Assembly (NCBI GenBank): GCA_002633005.1
Contig: NMRA01000790.1
Span: 36,835 to 100,834, forward strand
From: Phoronis australis
Taxonomy: Eukaryota; Phoronida; Phoronidae
Direction of reading: 5' to 3'
Length of the DNA: 64,000 nucleotides
In this document: piece after piece, positions 33,910 to 46,761 of the stretch
How the letters are laid out: each line of letters starts with the position of its first letter
Position numbering within the stretch: position 1 is the stretch's first letter
Notes under the pieces: generated by a model
What the model was told of the DNA's origin: nothing
Databases searched by the model: none
Seen by the model: only the letters and a program-made list of their open reading frames with translations
Translations under genes and position numbers: made by a program

Positions 33910-35207
33910 GTAACCGTTGAATAATGACGCGACGGGTTTTCACGGGCGTGAGGTCACATTAAATTTAGACACTGTGACAAAACTAGTCGGAATAATTTTT
34001 CCACTCGGTTTCGATGGAAAATTTTGTATTTTAAGTATAGGTCGGATGCGCAATTCTGTCGCACAGGTTTGATATTTTGTTTCCTATGCACTTTCCATTT
34101 TTTGTGCAAGTTTTGAGTCACAAAACAAAGAGCTCGTAAGCAAGCAGTGCAAATCCACAAAATTCCCAATATCAACTTAAAAATAAGTACAGATTTTGCA
34201 GGGATATGTTTGTTTTAATACAACAGAAGAAATCTGATTTTGGAATACTTATTGAGAAATGAGTTTTTAAAGCAGTATATATTTCATCAGAGAATAAATT
34301 ATTCACTTAGATGTACTGATTTTAATGGCTGGCGAGAAGGTTCTAGGATGTGATTTTTCAGAACAGGTAAAATACATATGGTTGTCATTGATACCAAATA
34401 TTTATTTAAGTACAATTAACAAAAAGCATCGTCATTGGATAGCAGCATATTCTGGTGAACAATTATCTTTTAATTGATCTTATATGATATCAATCACCAA
34501 GACTGATGTGGAAACAACGCATAATCACTCCGCTTAAACTATGGTGGCGGAACATAAAAAAATAGTGGCAGCACCTCTAAACTTCATGACCGAACCAAAA
34601 AACCCACGACTCAAAGGCAGGACCAAAAAACTTAACTCTTTGGCTGCAAGCATAACACTGAGAGCCCCCGATTTTCTGACTGATGCCGTAGGGCTCCCAG
34701 TGTTTTCCGCCATTTTTGTCCTATGTAACACTCTCCAATATGGCATCATATTGACAACGCGAGCTGTGTGTATCTTGAGAGGCGCGTGCCCGCTCTATTC
34801 GATGCCTATGCTTGTATCATTCACCATGAAAATGGCCAGAATGTTGTAATACGAACTGTAGGTTTTCACCCGCAACCAACGCTCTGCATTCGATCACTTT
34901 ATTGGACTCTATGAGATGACATTTGTAAGATAATGTCCACAGATGGCACTGACAACACTGCAGTAATGCACATAATGACTGATTAAATGCTCTTACAGTG
35001 CTAACAGTTGCAATGTTGTTAGTTGCAATATTTACGTATCTGCAGAGCAGAATTTTGCATTGACCCATGGTGTTTGGTTCTGCAGTGTTGGTTTTGGAGG
35101 AAGCAGTTGGAATCTTTGATGGTTTGAATCAACCCCAAAGCCAAATGTTTGTTCTGAGCAAAAACGGTCTTTGTCGAATTTCTTAACAAAAATCGTCAGA
35201 TTCACTG

Positions 35208-35808
35208 TGTTCCAAGGTATAGGTTGTATTATGCTCAATGACTTAAGCCTGAAAAAATTCCCCTTTACTAAAAGCCATCTGTCAGTATCAAAATGACTGA
35301 ACAACAGGTGCTAATAAAGTATTTATTTGTCGACATGACCCGTTAACGAGTAGGTTACATTTTATCCAACAATGTTATGTTCATTACACGTATGCATACT
35401 GCCTCAGGTCAACCCTCATCACTGTCTTCGCGTTCCTCAGAAATTTGATTTAGTGAATTGTCACTAGGCACAATCTAGATGTAGATGTACAGGCAAGCCC
35501 ATTCTTTGTGCAACTGCAGAGGCATGCTACCAGCTGTAGAACAGCTGCAGTGTATCATCTAGAGGAGAGTCTGGTGCAGCAATCATGGCAGTTATGATGT
35601 GTACGAATTGATTGTATTCAAGTTTCCAACCCCAGTCTAAAGGATTCCGGTCATTTGCTATCTCCATCCAACACATGACCTGGTAGTACACTCGAGACAA
35701 TGAAACCTGGTGTCTGATTCCGTTGGTGGAAGACGTTTGGTATTAGCGAAAGACATAGCAGCAACAAGCTGCTTTGTGAATATGTTGTTATGCACTACAA
35801 ACCAAAGA
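35208..35808. repeat. Near-identical duplicate, second copy
   Basis: This is the paralogue of 32370-32970 in the same orientation, about 2.84 kb away. The near identity means a very recent duplication or two haplotypes placed in tandem by the assembler. Confidence 0.9.
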
Positions 35809-35852
35809 TCACGTGCTCTCTATACCACACATTACACGCATCGCTTGGCTGC

Positions 35853-35990
35853 CTAATTTCTTTCAGCGAGGCTCACACCTTTCGTAGTGAATGTATCTGC
35901 GCTTGACTGGAGGACTTGGTCATCTTTCACGGGTTTCCAAGAGACTGAAGTCTTTCCAACGCCACCTACATGAGAAGTTAAGTTGCATAC
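35853..35990 (-). other. Possible P-loop exon fragment
   Basis: On the minus strand, VGGVGKTSV (about 35942-35970) resembles the Walker A motif of NB-ARC-type or Roc-type GTPases, and TKGVSLAER follows some 25 residues later. It is a single short piece, preceded by a possible acceptor (CATGTAG). No other nucleotide-binding motif is visible, so this may be chance. Confidence 0.2.
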
Positions 35991-36249
35991 TGTAAAGGAG
36001 GGTAGAAATAGTAGCTGGGTACAAAATTTAATCCTGAGTACACACCTCATGCAATTGATGTCGTATATTTTCAGATTGGTTCTTGACTGGTAGCCAGATC
36101 TGAAAAATGGCATTTTCCCGTCATCCATTCAGTAATGCAGCATAAGCATCAACAAGACAGTGTCCTCGCCGATTACTGTGTCGGAATGCATATTATACTG
36201 TTTACTTCTGTCTTTGCAATGTCCACATCAGCGTCCCATACCAAAAAAG

Positions 36250-36430
36250 GCCTTCCTGCAAACACTTGCCGCAAGCTTGCCGCAAACATGCAGCAAACTT
36301 TTACCATGCAAATGAAGTTTGCCGCAAGCTTGCAGCAAAACATCTCTATGTCCTTATATGGAACAGTTCCTACAACCCAGCCGCACATATTGCTGCAAGC
36401 TTGCCGCAAACATTTTCATGGGGTTATATA
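36250..36430. repeat. GCCGCAAGCTTGC-type short repeat cluster
   Basis: TTGCCGCAAGCTTGC and TTTGC(C/A)GCAA variants recur about seven times. The reverse complement of the same motif set lies at 39530-39655, so the two clusters are related. Confidence 0.7.
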
Positions 36431-36999
36431 GAAGTGTCTGCGAACCACCAGAAAAAATATTGCTGCAAGACTACAACATACTTGAATACATAATTTTTAT
36501 TGCATGCCCGCGTGTTAAAGCAAGAAAATACACAATCAGCTGCACATTGGATTTAACATGATAATTTTCAATCTAATGTAAAATGACTAGAAATGGAAAC
36601 AAAATCACATGACAATGAATAACAGAAACTATAAAAGTGTCTACTGTGGCAATTAATAATAATACTTGTAAATACAATCACAATTGTGTCTTGAGAGAAG
36701 AACTTGAATGTATGCAAGCTTTAATTACAGTATACCGAGATGTTTTATTCTTAACGCACGACAAAATCTATAATTGCAACAACGATATTATTTACTTGAC
36801 TAAACTAACAACAGCAACACAGAGCATTGAAATGCACCCAACGGGGTGTTTATTAGCATTGAAACTGGCGCAAAATATGTCGAGTGCCAGACGAGTGGAG
36901 AAAACCATGAAATCTGACTTTCCCCCGTGGAAAGGCATGCTTAGAACAGCATGTCGAGCATATTTAAGCATTTTATTTTAAATTACTTCATTATTTGTC

Positions 37000-39230
37000 A
37001 ACTGAAAAAATCCCTCTTAACAATTATAAACATATTTATTTTTCCCATATTCATCTAAAATACTTGAAAACTGTCGAATACTTCATCGATTACTATTTTT
37101 GCTTCCCAATATGGTTTCATGATCATCATTCTACTGAATGGGCTATCATTGAATTTGTAGGCCTTTGTTGAAATTTGCAATATTTCGACTATAGCGATAT
37201 CATCCAATAACATCATTCATTTATCTAAGGCATCAAACATAAATTATACCTTTCCATTCTACAATATTACTATGGTGTTGAAAAGAACAACTACAGACTG
37301 AGGTTATATCCAGTTATAACCATACTAGTGGACGTTCTAAACACATTTTAGTCCAGACTAATCTGCATTACAGCAATCGGAGGTGTTCCATAGGGTTCGT
37401 ATGGGATGATCGCTAGTGTTTTCATCCATGTTTGTTCGAACCAACTTTGAGATGCTGTGTACGCCATTTATTCCGGTGTTTTCAACTCAAACTTCTTGCC
37501 TCGTAACCTCTGCAGTGTCTCTGGCTTTCATCAAGTACATTATGTCACTCAATATTCACAAACCTAAAATATGAATGCCATTTCACTTTCCACAAAAAAG
37601 GCATTTGTGATAGCATTATTAGAATCTCAATTACAAGTCAAACTTTTGCTCTTCTGCTCATGTATGAACAGACAGTTGAACTACAATGTGTTAGTTTGAC
37701 TGCAGACTAAGAACTGGCGTATGACTGAAGGTGATGGCAGTTAAAACACCTACCAGTAGTTAAATATACAATATGCTAATCTTATTTTGTGCCCAATAGT
37801 TACCTCATTTAACCAAAATGAAAATTTGTTGTTCCTATAGTGAATCAAACAGTCAGAGAGCGATGTGAAAATTGACACAAACTTAAGTTTTACAGTCTCA
37901 GTTAAGTGATTATTTTGAAACACTGGTAACATTTCACTTGACAACGTTTTGGAAACTAGTTGATTCTGGTCTCAACCCCAGTTAACTCATTTGAAATCTG
38001 TGCTGTACTTTTCCCTAACCATTATAACCTCCAATTTGGCTGAATCAGTATGAAAAGCAACATCCTTTTGTTTGTAAGACCAAAACTACTAATTCATGAA
38101 TGAAGTCTAAGTAGTTTTACTTAACAATCACATCAATATAAATACAATTTTAAATTCAAAACTCACATCCATACAGTTCTTCAGTTATCCATGTAGAGCC
38201 TAGGCTGTACCAAAACCGTTTGAATTTGTTTCAAATGAAAGCTTATAGGTCACTTCCCAGGCATGTAACCTTGACAACCACATGCTTTCCTTGATAACAG
38301 TCCCACCAGATCAGCATGTGGCTGGGCTAGCATAATTTAAATAAACAATCAACAGCCCTAGAGGCATTAAACATATTAATCTATTCCAAGAGGCATTCCT
38401 TGAAAACATTCCTAGCAGTTCAACATGTAGCTGTGCTAGAATGATTAAAATGAACAATAACCCTAGAAGCATAAAACAATAATATAAGGACACTAGCGAA
38501 ATTAAATTTCTTATTTTTTATAAATAATGTGGCAGTACCAAAAGAATCCCGAGTCATATCCAAGTCCGTACCATAGCTGCTGACAGGCAATATTTTGAAA
38601 ATTGTGAGTCTTCACAACAATGCTAAATGTCCTTGAAAAATCAAAATTTTTGGCAATTATTTTTGTCCGAAATAGACAAAATTTTACTGTAGCTACAGTG
38701 GCAGCTACCACCTGATTATGAGATAATTTCAAATGTTGGAAAAGTACAAATTGCTCTAAATGCTAATACTTGCACATTTGGTAAAACTGGATCATATATT
38801 TGTGTATGGTTTGTATTGATATTTATTATGTTTGTTTACACAACATGCAGGTAACACTGCCTTTGTTGTTTTAAAGCAATTGCATTTACACTGTAATATT
38901 TTGCTGTACTGACTGACAGCAATATGAAAGTAAAATAAAAACTTGTTAAGTATAGTGACTGAATAAAAAACAAAGAACATACAAATGCAGTTATATTCTC
39001 TAGTGTTTTAGGTCGCATTTGGTCATCTTTGAGCATATGCTGTTTTTAACAATGTAACTTACCCAACAATACATGTAGGTCACATTTAGGTAAGTAATCT
39101 AAAATAAGTAACTGCCCTGCTTAGGTTCTGGGATTTGAGGCTTCTTTGAAATTTAGAAAATAAAAAACAATTTCACAATTTCTAACATTGTCACAATATT
39201 AATGCTAATACTTTAAACATTGAAGTTTAC
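37000..39230. other. Non-coding stretch with one tandem duplication
   Basis: No gene is recognised. At about 38280-38480 a unit of roughly 107 bp is duplicated in tandem: CCTTGATAACAGTCCC...GCATGTGGCTGGGCTAG is followed by CCTTGAAAACATTCC...ACATGTAGCTGTGCTAG. Confidence 0.45.
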
Positions 39231-39242
39231 TGCAAATTTCGT

Positions 39243-39655
39243 GCAAGCACTTTTTCACCTATTCCTGAGAACACTTTTCACCAATAAAGTTTCCTGCAAC
39301 TTTCCCGCAAACATTTTTTTACCAATAAAGTTTCCTGCAACTTTCCCGCAAACATTTTTTCACCAATAACGTTCCCTGCAACTTTCCCGCAAGCACTTTT
39401 AAACAATAAAGTTTCCTGCAACTTTACCGCCAACGCTTTTCAACAATAAAGTTTCCTGCAACTTTCCCGCAAACACTTTTTCAATCACCAAGTTTGCCGC
39501 AACATTCCTGCAAACTTCAGGTTGCGGCAATGTGTGCGGCTGAGTTGCGGGTAGCGGCAAACTCCTGCAAACTTTGCGGCTGGTTTGCTGCAAACAAAAT
39601 TGTTTGCCGCAAGCTTGCGGCATGTTTGCTGCAAGCTTGCGGCAAACATGGTCTT
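39243..39655. repeat. 41-bp minisatellite followed by a GCCGCAAGCTTGCGGC cluster
   Basis: AATAAAGTTTCCTGCAACTT followed by TCCCGCAA recurs near 39283, 39324, 39365, 39405 and 39445, a period of 40-41 bp. It passes into inverted repeats made of TTTGCCGCAA and GCAAGCTTGCGGCA (39530-39655). Confidence 0.85.
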
Positions 39656-39799
39656 TTGGTAGGGGTTACCCTTCTGCCTAAACGGCTGTGCATCCCAATT
39701 TCTGCAGCTGAAAACCCATATTCAACCCGCGTTGAATACGGAAGAGTAGTTCTTCCATATCAAATCTCACAATACAACCCGTATTTCATGTCCATATTA

Positions 39800-41000
39800 T
39801 CACGCGCATAGGATAAGTATGTATATGTATATGTACATGTATATGTATCGTATATATGTATATAACCCCTTCACAGAGGACCAACCTACAGCAGAGTGAA
39901 ATACATACATGTACACAAAACGTACCGAGAGTGGCATAGATGAAATTGTTGCGAGACATTAATCTCCTTATCAATAGACACCAAACTAAAAGACAAGCGG
40001 GACATTTTTAGGCACTTGAATTGACCCATTGAACTATAAAAACCGTTGTCGGGCATTTGGGCATCTTTCATTCAACAAAAACCGCAGTCTGTTCGTCTTT
40101 GTGTGTTTCACCTTCAAATGTTTTGGCTTAGACCGAGATGCCCAGCTTTTTATCCTCATGTACATGTACCGCTTTTGATTCAATTGTCCCGTTTTTGATT
40201 CTTGAACGTTGGCCGCCGTGACAGCTATGCAATAGGTGTCCAAAATAACAATGACTCTTTTAATAGGTATTATTGTTTTCCAGAAAGAAGCCAATTTCTT
40301 TAGAACAGTGCAATCAGAAAAATTAAATTTTGTTCCACTGTGTCTTGGTTACTATAACATATATTACATGCTTCAGGATCAAAAACTTTTATTTTCTGAA
40401 GGAAATAGTTGATGTCTATACTTTTCTGGAAAGACATGCACTGTAACTAGCATGAAGACTTATCCACAGTACATGTACATTTCAAAACTAAGTGATGTAT
40501 GCTGCACCTTTTCTATTGATTAGAAAACCTTTACTTCCAAATTTGAGATAGAAGCTTGGAGTAGCTTATCTTATTTTTGGTAAATATCACTCCTTAAAGA
40601 TTGTAATTGTCAAACCGCACCAAAATTCTAATTAATTATAATAAATAGCAATAATTTTGGAACAATGCCTGAAATATTTATCCATAATGAGTGTGAGAGA
40701 TTCGTATTTTTAATCCTGTGTTTTCATAGGGTAGAAATTTATGAATCAGTCGTAATGGTTTTACTGTTCATTTTTATAACACATTTCTGCTTAATTCCAA
40801 TTTTATGTCAATATTACACGCTGATATTTTTCATATTTTGGTAACACTCTTGGTTTTTAGAAACAATAAAAAATAAACTGAGTAGTTATGCAAAATAAAT
40901 TTTTTTTGCTTCTATTTTAGTCATCAAGAAATGACAATGGGCTTTTTGTGATATGACAATTCGGTTGAAAAACGACAGAGTCCAAAAAAGTTTTAAGTTC
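39800..41000. repeat. Paralogue of 12300-12635 joined to 16676-17560 (empty site)
   Basis: The left part (to about 40090) matches the left flank of the 4-kb transposon. From about 40122 (TTTTGGCTTAGACCGAGATG) it matches the right flank. The intervening TTCAAATG stands where the filled site has TTAA. Divergence is moderate, so the duplication is not recent. Confidence 0.8.
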
Positions 41001-41611
41001 AGTAAATCCCATTAGTTCAGATGATGAAAGTTTTAGAGTTGCTTCCTGTTATTTTCCTGTAGGGTATTGAATCATAAAGTTTAGTGCATGCAACCCACAT
41101 ATTTGTGACTTGTATATAAATCCGTTCACTTGTCTAATAAAGACAGTCCTCATCTTGCTACTACCAGTTGCTTTACTAGTGTAATTGAGTGAACTACTCT
41201 GTTGTGTTTGCCATATATGGTAATGGTCAGCTGTCTTTAGGCTATGTTTCTGTGAATGACCATTACGCAATCTTGTTTACTACAGAGATCATCAAAACAT
41301 GTGTGGATGCACCGGATGGGTTGGTCGCTGACTCAGCTGACAGCCAAAACAAGTTTCTATAAACAAAAACAATTGTCTAGCAAAGATATAATATCAATAA
41401 GTAATAACACTATCAAACTAATGTGCTAAGGATTATATGCATCATGAATGTCACAGATTTCATGACAGTGTCAGTGACGTGAACGGCGGAGTATCGGCTG
41501 CTTTACACATTCATTGCTTATGTCATATTTGAAGAGTTTACATCGTAATTTATCATTGTATCAATCGTCCTTATTTTTTATTGTTTGCCACAGTGCTGTA
41601 AAAGGTTCGCT

Positions 41612-41705
41612 ATGTCTTTTTGTATGGCATTAGCTGGTTGCTCAAACTCTTCGAAAAAGGCGTTTTCTAAAGGGATGGTCATCGCATACCATCGCCGGGT
41701 TACCC
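41612..41705 (+). pseudogene. THAP-domain N-terminal fragment
   Basis: From ATG the frame reads MSFCMALAGCSNSSKKAFSK then GMVIAYHRR. The C-x5-C spacing with GCSNSSKK and a following hydrophobic-aromatic-His stretch fits the first third of a THAP domain. The Trp, the C-x2-H pair and the AVP box are not found downstream. It may be a first exon or a transposon relic. Confidence 0.45.
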
Positions 41706-42929
41706 AAGCCTTGGCCCAAAGCTCAGTGTAGATATAGGCCTACAGGTTTAAGCCGATATGGGTAAAAAATGTACAAATAAAATCTGACTCAAATAAATGT
41801 CATTAAAACTAAGTCATCCTTGAGTAAACCTAGGAAACAGGTTCCTAGAGTAAACTAACTTCTGTATTTACCGGTGTTGGAAATGTTAGCGATCGTTCAT
41901 CGGCTGGTGCTAGTAAAATTGTGATGTGTTTTCTTGAGTCGGCTTTTTGCGATTACGTCACCTGACCTTTACCAGTTTCTTTTCCCCCTGATTCTTTTAT
42001 CATGTGTTCGTCGCTGACGGTACCTAGATTGCGTACATGTTATAACAAATTATCGGAGCTTGTTTCATTTTGTTTCAAGTTTTTAGTATTTTTACACCAG
42101 CAAACCGAATTTTAGAACAACCTTGGTGCTGCGAAGCTGTTATGATGTCCCGAAAGACGTCTCAAATTTTTATGAAATGGCGCGTGCGCCGTGTCACGAG
42201 CGTGCTGTTCTTGAAACGGACAACACACTTCTTTGTTAAAAAGGCGGCAAATTATGCTACCAAAGGACGTTTATTTGATTGTTTTCCACTTAAACGGCTG
42301 CAACGAACAATGGAAGTGTCGGGTGACTATATCAGATTTTGCATGCGCCCCCGCCGGTCCGTTAGCTTTATATGTTGATGTAGCCTAAGTTTTACGACGA
42401 GGTGACGAGCATAACTGAGTCAACTATACCCGGGTAGTCAACGGCTGTCTGAAATTTCGGGGTTAACGGAGCTCAACACACAGTGGTACGATAGTCTTCA
42501 TACAGGTACAGTCGGTAACTTACCAACCCTTCAAGTTTACAGAGCTGCCGGAGTATTGGCTGACGACTGGCTGACTGGATGGCTAGAGTCCACATTGCCC
42601 TCGGCACCAGTTGCACCGGCAAAATTTCGTCTGAGGTATCACTTTGTGTTGCCTCGGCTCAAACAGGTATCCCTTGTGACCCGAAATATCACACTAAAAT
42701 TTCTTATTCCGACAATATAAAAAACGATACTTGATTGCACGCTAACACAGGACAGTGACTTTGCCCCCGCCAAATACGTTACGAGACTAAGCAGCGCTCC
42801 AAGCCGGTAATTTTTTGAGCTTTGTTAGAGAATATAAGTTTAATTGTTGGTGTTGAATTATTTGTGAAATTAATCAACAATTCAAAGAAAACTATCCAGA
42901 ATTTATTCAGAATAAAATACAGTTCCCTT

Positions 42930-43185
42930 TTAATGCTGGGAGTATTAACATATTACGTCATCAGTTGAGGGGGGTGAGTTTTGGAAAAGTTGACGACTTT
43001 TGAATGGGGTAGGTGGGAGGTTAAATTTATGGTGATGTCATCATGTGGTGTATTAGAACATCTCCATCACAGTACACAGGGTCGGGAAACTGGTTCACAT
43101 ATAGCAGAATAAGTCAATTTTTCGAAACCTAGTGTTTGAAGCATCAAAGATTTGATTATATTTCACTAAGCTTATCTTATAAACA
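42930..43185. repeat. Partial copy of the segmental duplication
   Basis: GGGAGTATTAACATATTACG through GTGGGAGGTTAAATTTATGGTGATG and the following bases match 6350-6605, the intron directly after ankyrin exon 1. No ankyrin exon accompanies this copy. Confidence 0.8.
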
Positions 43186-43189
43186 TGTG

Positions 43190-44990
43190 CACACTCTCAT
43201 ACATGTATTTTCGCCAAGCCTAGTGTGATCAGATATTTTACTTTCAGAAAATAAAAGTCTTATTCAGTTAAACTATGTAGTTTTGTAAACGATATCTGGA
43301 TAAGTACACGTACTAATCAACAAAGTTCTTTACAAGTCACTTGTTTCGCATACTGCTGGTGTTAATACTGTGGCATTGATGCGTTATCGAGTAAATAAAA
43401 CGACCCCAAAATTTATTGAGAATATCCCTTTCAACTATTTCCCTTAAAGTGGTTTAACCGAATTTGTCAAAAAACATCCATTGTTTTAGATGATTGACTG
43501 ACTATTTTAGCATTTCGATAAAATTCATATTTCAAATAATGTTATTTATGTCGAAAATGTTGTTTTTAGTGGGATTTTTTTGTTATTTTGGCATTTGATA
43601 ATAGCGTGCAACATACAATTATCACATTGATGTCACATTAAATAATTTGCAATTCCAATTTGTAAACATTGGCATTATTGAATTAAATCAAATGGGGATT
43701 TTGAATTGATTATAGACAAATTTGCTAATCCCGGATTGTTACCACCAACTACACCTAACTTGCAACCAAAAACAACATAATCGGCGTGCAAATTCTGAAC
43801 CTTTTCTGAAATATTCAAGGTATCCCTGATCCAAAACTAACATTGGCTACCTGATCAATTGTTCCTTTTGACATAGGTCCTCTATGCATCAGTGTGGCAA
43901 TGTGCCCCTCTGTGATCTTAGATATCATAGTTTGCTACTAATGAAGTGTACTAGGCAGTAGTAAGAGACAAGTTGAATTAGTTTCACAGATATTGAAACA
44001 GTAGCATACACTGCAAACAGAAGATAGTTTGGATTGCAAAATCCAGCCCATTAAAGCCATCCACAGAAAATAAGTGAGCACCGTTACTCCGTAGCTCATA
44101 TCGCAAAACAGTTGTTTGGTAGAGAAACATATTTTCTTGATGCCTGTGGTCATGTTCACCTCCATGATTGAAAAAATTAAAATGAAAATTTGAAAAGCAT
44201 TGAATATGACTGATTTTGACCTTTTGAGATTTTCACTAATACACAATATTCAGTCATGATTTCACTATCACAATCCGAGAATGAAAACATTACATTGTTC
44301 CAAACTATGCTGATCAAATTTTAATTCATTAACTATTTAATGCATTCTCGTCTTTCATGGTCAGTTACACTGTTGATCTGCCATGCGACTATTAGTTATT
44401 GGGTCATGTGCTTTTTGAAGAAGATGCCTTAGCCAAATATTTAAGTGCTTAAAATTGTCACCCATTGTCCTATCAGTTGCCAAAAAATCTGTTGTGTTGT
44501 ACTCTGAATTGATGTGCATAACTTTTTCTTTATTGGTCTGTACCCAGTGCAAGCCAGAGATGGCTGTTGTGCAGAAAATGTAGACTTGAAACATCTTGTG
44601 TTGCTTTACACTCATAAAAATCCTAAGTGATTCTTAACATTATGGTTCTGACAGGCGAGATAAATTTAGGCAACCACATTGTTGAAATGATCAATGTCCT
44701 GTAGAACTTCTCAAATTCATTACATGTGGCTTTTTTACACTATGATGTTAATTTAAACGTACTTGCAAGCAGAAATTATAGGATATGCTGTCAGTATCTC
44801 ATCATTTGCACAGCATTTAACCGATTAGGGAGATCACCCACATATCCATCTTTGCTCCATACATGATAAACATCGTCCCATTATTTCTCACAGATTAAAA
44901 CAGCTGTTTCGTTTATTGGCAGCTTTGGAAAACACTTCCCAGCTGCTTCAAATCTGCATTTGTCTGCACCACATTGTTTGTATTCCTTTT
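43190..44990. other. Presumed intron upstream of ankyrin exon 3
   Basis: A minus-strand frame of 102 codons (44246 to 43938) is hydrophobic and includes LTYFLWMALMGW, a look reminiscent of a seven-helix receptor segment. There is no supporting exon structure, so I do not call it. Confidence 0.35.
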
Positions 44991-44999
44991 ATTCTGTAG

Positions 45000-45098
45000 A
45001 ATGGTGAGTCCCCTCTCCACTATGCTTCACGCTCGTGTAATATTGAGGCAGCCAAGTTTCTTGTAGAGAATGGAGCGAGGGTGTCTGTTCTTAACAAG
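45000..45098 (+). CDS. Ankyrin-repeat exon 3 of the ankyrin-serine protease gene
   Basis: This 99-nt exon has the canonical ankyrin length of 33 residues, between TTCTGTAG and AACAAG/GTATGA, phase 0. It encodes NGESPLHYASRSCNIEAAKF then LVENGARVSVLNK. The consensus positions SPLHYA, N-I-E-AAKFLVENGA and the closing VN-like turn are all present. It lacks the loop insertion of the two upstream ankyrin exons. It lies 1.06 kb upstream of the next exon in the same frame, so its link to the protease part is the firmest of the three. Confidence 0.85.
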
Positions 45099-45339
45099 GT
45101 ATGACATACATGTGTATCATCAACAAATAACTTCCCAGTAAAAGCAGAAAAACATCTGAAATAATACGTTATATTATTGGGGCAACAAGAATAATGTATA
45201 TTCTAAGTTGTATTGGGAATTTCAGGGTCACAGATAAATATTTCACAGAAGGAACCAGATGAGTTCCTTAATTACAAGAGATAACACACACATTCCCGAT
45301 ATCCAAAGTATAATTGAGTATCGGATGCTAAGTGGCACA

Positions 45340-45470
45340 GGTTAGCATAGTACCAAATGGGTACATAATACCAAATGGGTACTGGCCGATTGCCTACCAG
45401 CTGGGTAGAGCAAAACGGCAAATTCAATAACAAGTACCAAGTGGGTACAAACTGCCAAATGGGCTATAAC
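45340..45470. repeat. TACCAAATGGGTAC near-palindromic repeat
   Basis: TACCAAATGGGTAC occurs at about 45351 and 45370, with decayed forms CTACCAGCTGGGTAG (about 45396) and TACCAAGTGGGTAC (about 45436), plus GCCAAATGGGC. It is an intronic cluster of short near-palindromes of unknown role. Confidence 0.7.
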
Positions 45471-45479
45471 AACCTGCAA

Positions 45480-45960
45480 AGCAGGGTTCCGGACAAGCTG
45501 AGTGAGCAGACCAGCCGTAGTGATAAAAAGATATTGTAAGGAACGTGGTGTTGTGGCTCAGTATGTGCTGAGAGCTGTGACCGGAGTGGAGAGAAGCAAG
45601 CTACAGTGATGGATGCTCGAGTACAGGTCGGGTCGCTAGCCAATGACGTCGGTTCTTGCCTGACGGTATCACGCTCCGGGCCTGAAGAAGGTACCAGCAG
45701 GGACTGCAAAAACAACAATAACCAACTGAAGATTTTGTTCGACAAAAGGGAGAGAGTGTGGGAAAGGTATGAATCGGTGGATTTTAGATTTCGTGGTACC
45801 CAGGGTAGGGAGGGTGGGGGAAGTATAAAATTGTCTAATTAGGAAAACTTACGAGTGAACGTACTTTTGCTTGAGGCTGGGCCAACAGGAAGCTGGAGAG
45901 AAAGAACAAACAGCACTACCATCGGACTTGGTAGGAACTAACTAGGAGTTGGATATGAAG
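45480..45960. other. GC-richer intronic block, possibly an inserted element
   Basis: Composition shifts here (for example GTGACCGGAGTGGAGAGAAG and CACGCTCCGGGCCTGAAGAA), unlike the AT-rich intron around it. I could not define termini or a family. Confidence 0.3.
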
Positions 45961-46158
45961 CATGAAGGACTCTATAATGTTATTTGCCCAAATAATAGGA
46001 TTTATGTCAGAGTGCCATCAATCTCTTTAAATAACCTATGCCTGTGTTGCTGACAGTCTTGCGTCAATGTTAAACATATGTAATCTTTCTTTTTGTGCTT
46101 AGTAAGAGTAACTGCACACAGTATATTATCAACATACATAAAATAATTTGTTTTGTAG

Positions 46159-46260
46159 GCCGGGGAAAGTGCTGACTGTGTTTGTGGACGTATACCCCAA
46201 TCTTGGCCCTTGAGGGTTTTTAGGCGTGGTGACATTGAGTCAATGAAAGCCTACTTAAAG
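46159..46260 (+). CDS. Divergent ankyrin-like exon 4 of the ankyrin-serine protease gene
   Basis: This 102-nt phase-0 exon lies between TTTTGTAG and TTAAAG/GTAAAA. It encodes AGESADCVCGRIPQSWPLRV then FRRGDIESMKAYLK. The second half (RRGDIESMKAYLK) fits the ankyrin second helix of the type G-D-x-E-x-V-K-x-L-L. The first half has lost the TPLH motif, as is common for the capping repeat at the end of an ankyrin array. Strong splice sites and matching phase with its neighbours support it. Confidence 0.7.
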
Positions 46261-46761
46261 GTAAAATTATATCAAATAGATCTAATTTACTTCCGTTTTA
46301 GATGTGTAACTCATTTGCTGGACGAACGAATTAGTTTGCTTTGATTCAGATGTCTGTAAACGGTGGTGCATAATGATGCCCTTACTTTACAAATCGAACA
46401 GTGTTACACTGTCAGTTGCATATAAAGTGCATTAATTGTGACATCGGCTTCAACCTCAAGCAAGACTGACCTATCTTGATTCCCCCATTTAAATTGTGAA
46501 TAACCAAGGGCTTCAGTTACTTCAGCTGCTCCCAGGTCCGCAACTTTTCACTCCAGGTAGCCACAATAAGCTACCACTGGATCGCTACATTTTTCGGTCA
46601 ACTGCTTTGGAGACTTTGGATAACCCCATAACGTGAACTTGAGTTTGGTTCGATACGCAAATGCATTGGAATTAGCCTGTTTATAGAAGAACATATTTAT
46701 TGGCATGACATCCAAATATTGTTGTGAGTTCATTTCTCATTCTTCAATCAATTAATGGAAG

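Noticed and set aside
36637-36981. 114-codon plus-strand frame
   Set aside because: It has a start and stop but no recognisable domain, no splice context and no paralogue in the window. An open frame of this length can occur by chance in AT-rich DNA of this extent.
43938-44246. Hydrophobic minus-strand frame resembling a seven-helix receptor segment
   Set aside because: The resemblance is limited to a generic hydrophobic stretch, with no adjoining exons or conserved cysteine pair that could be confirmed.
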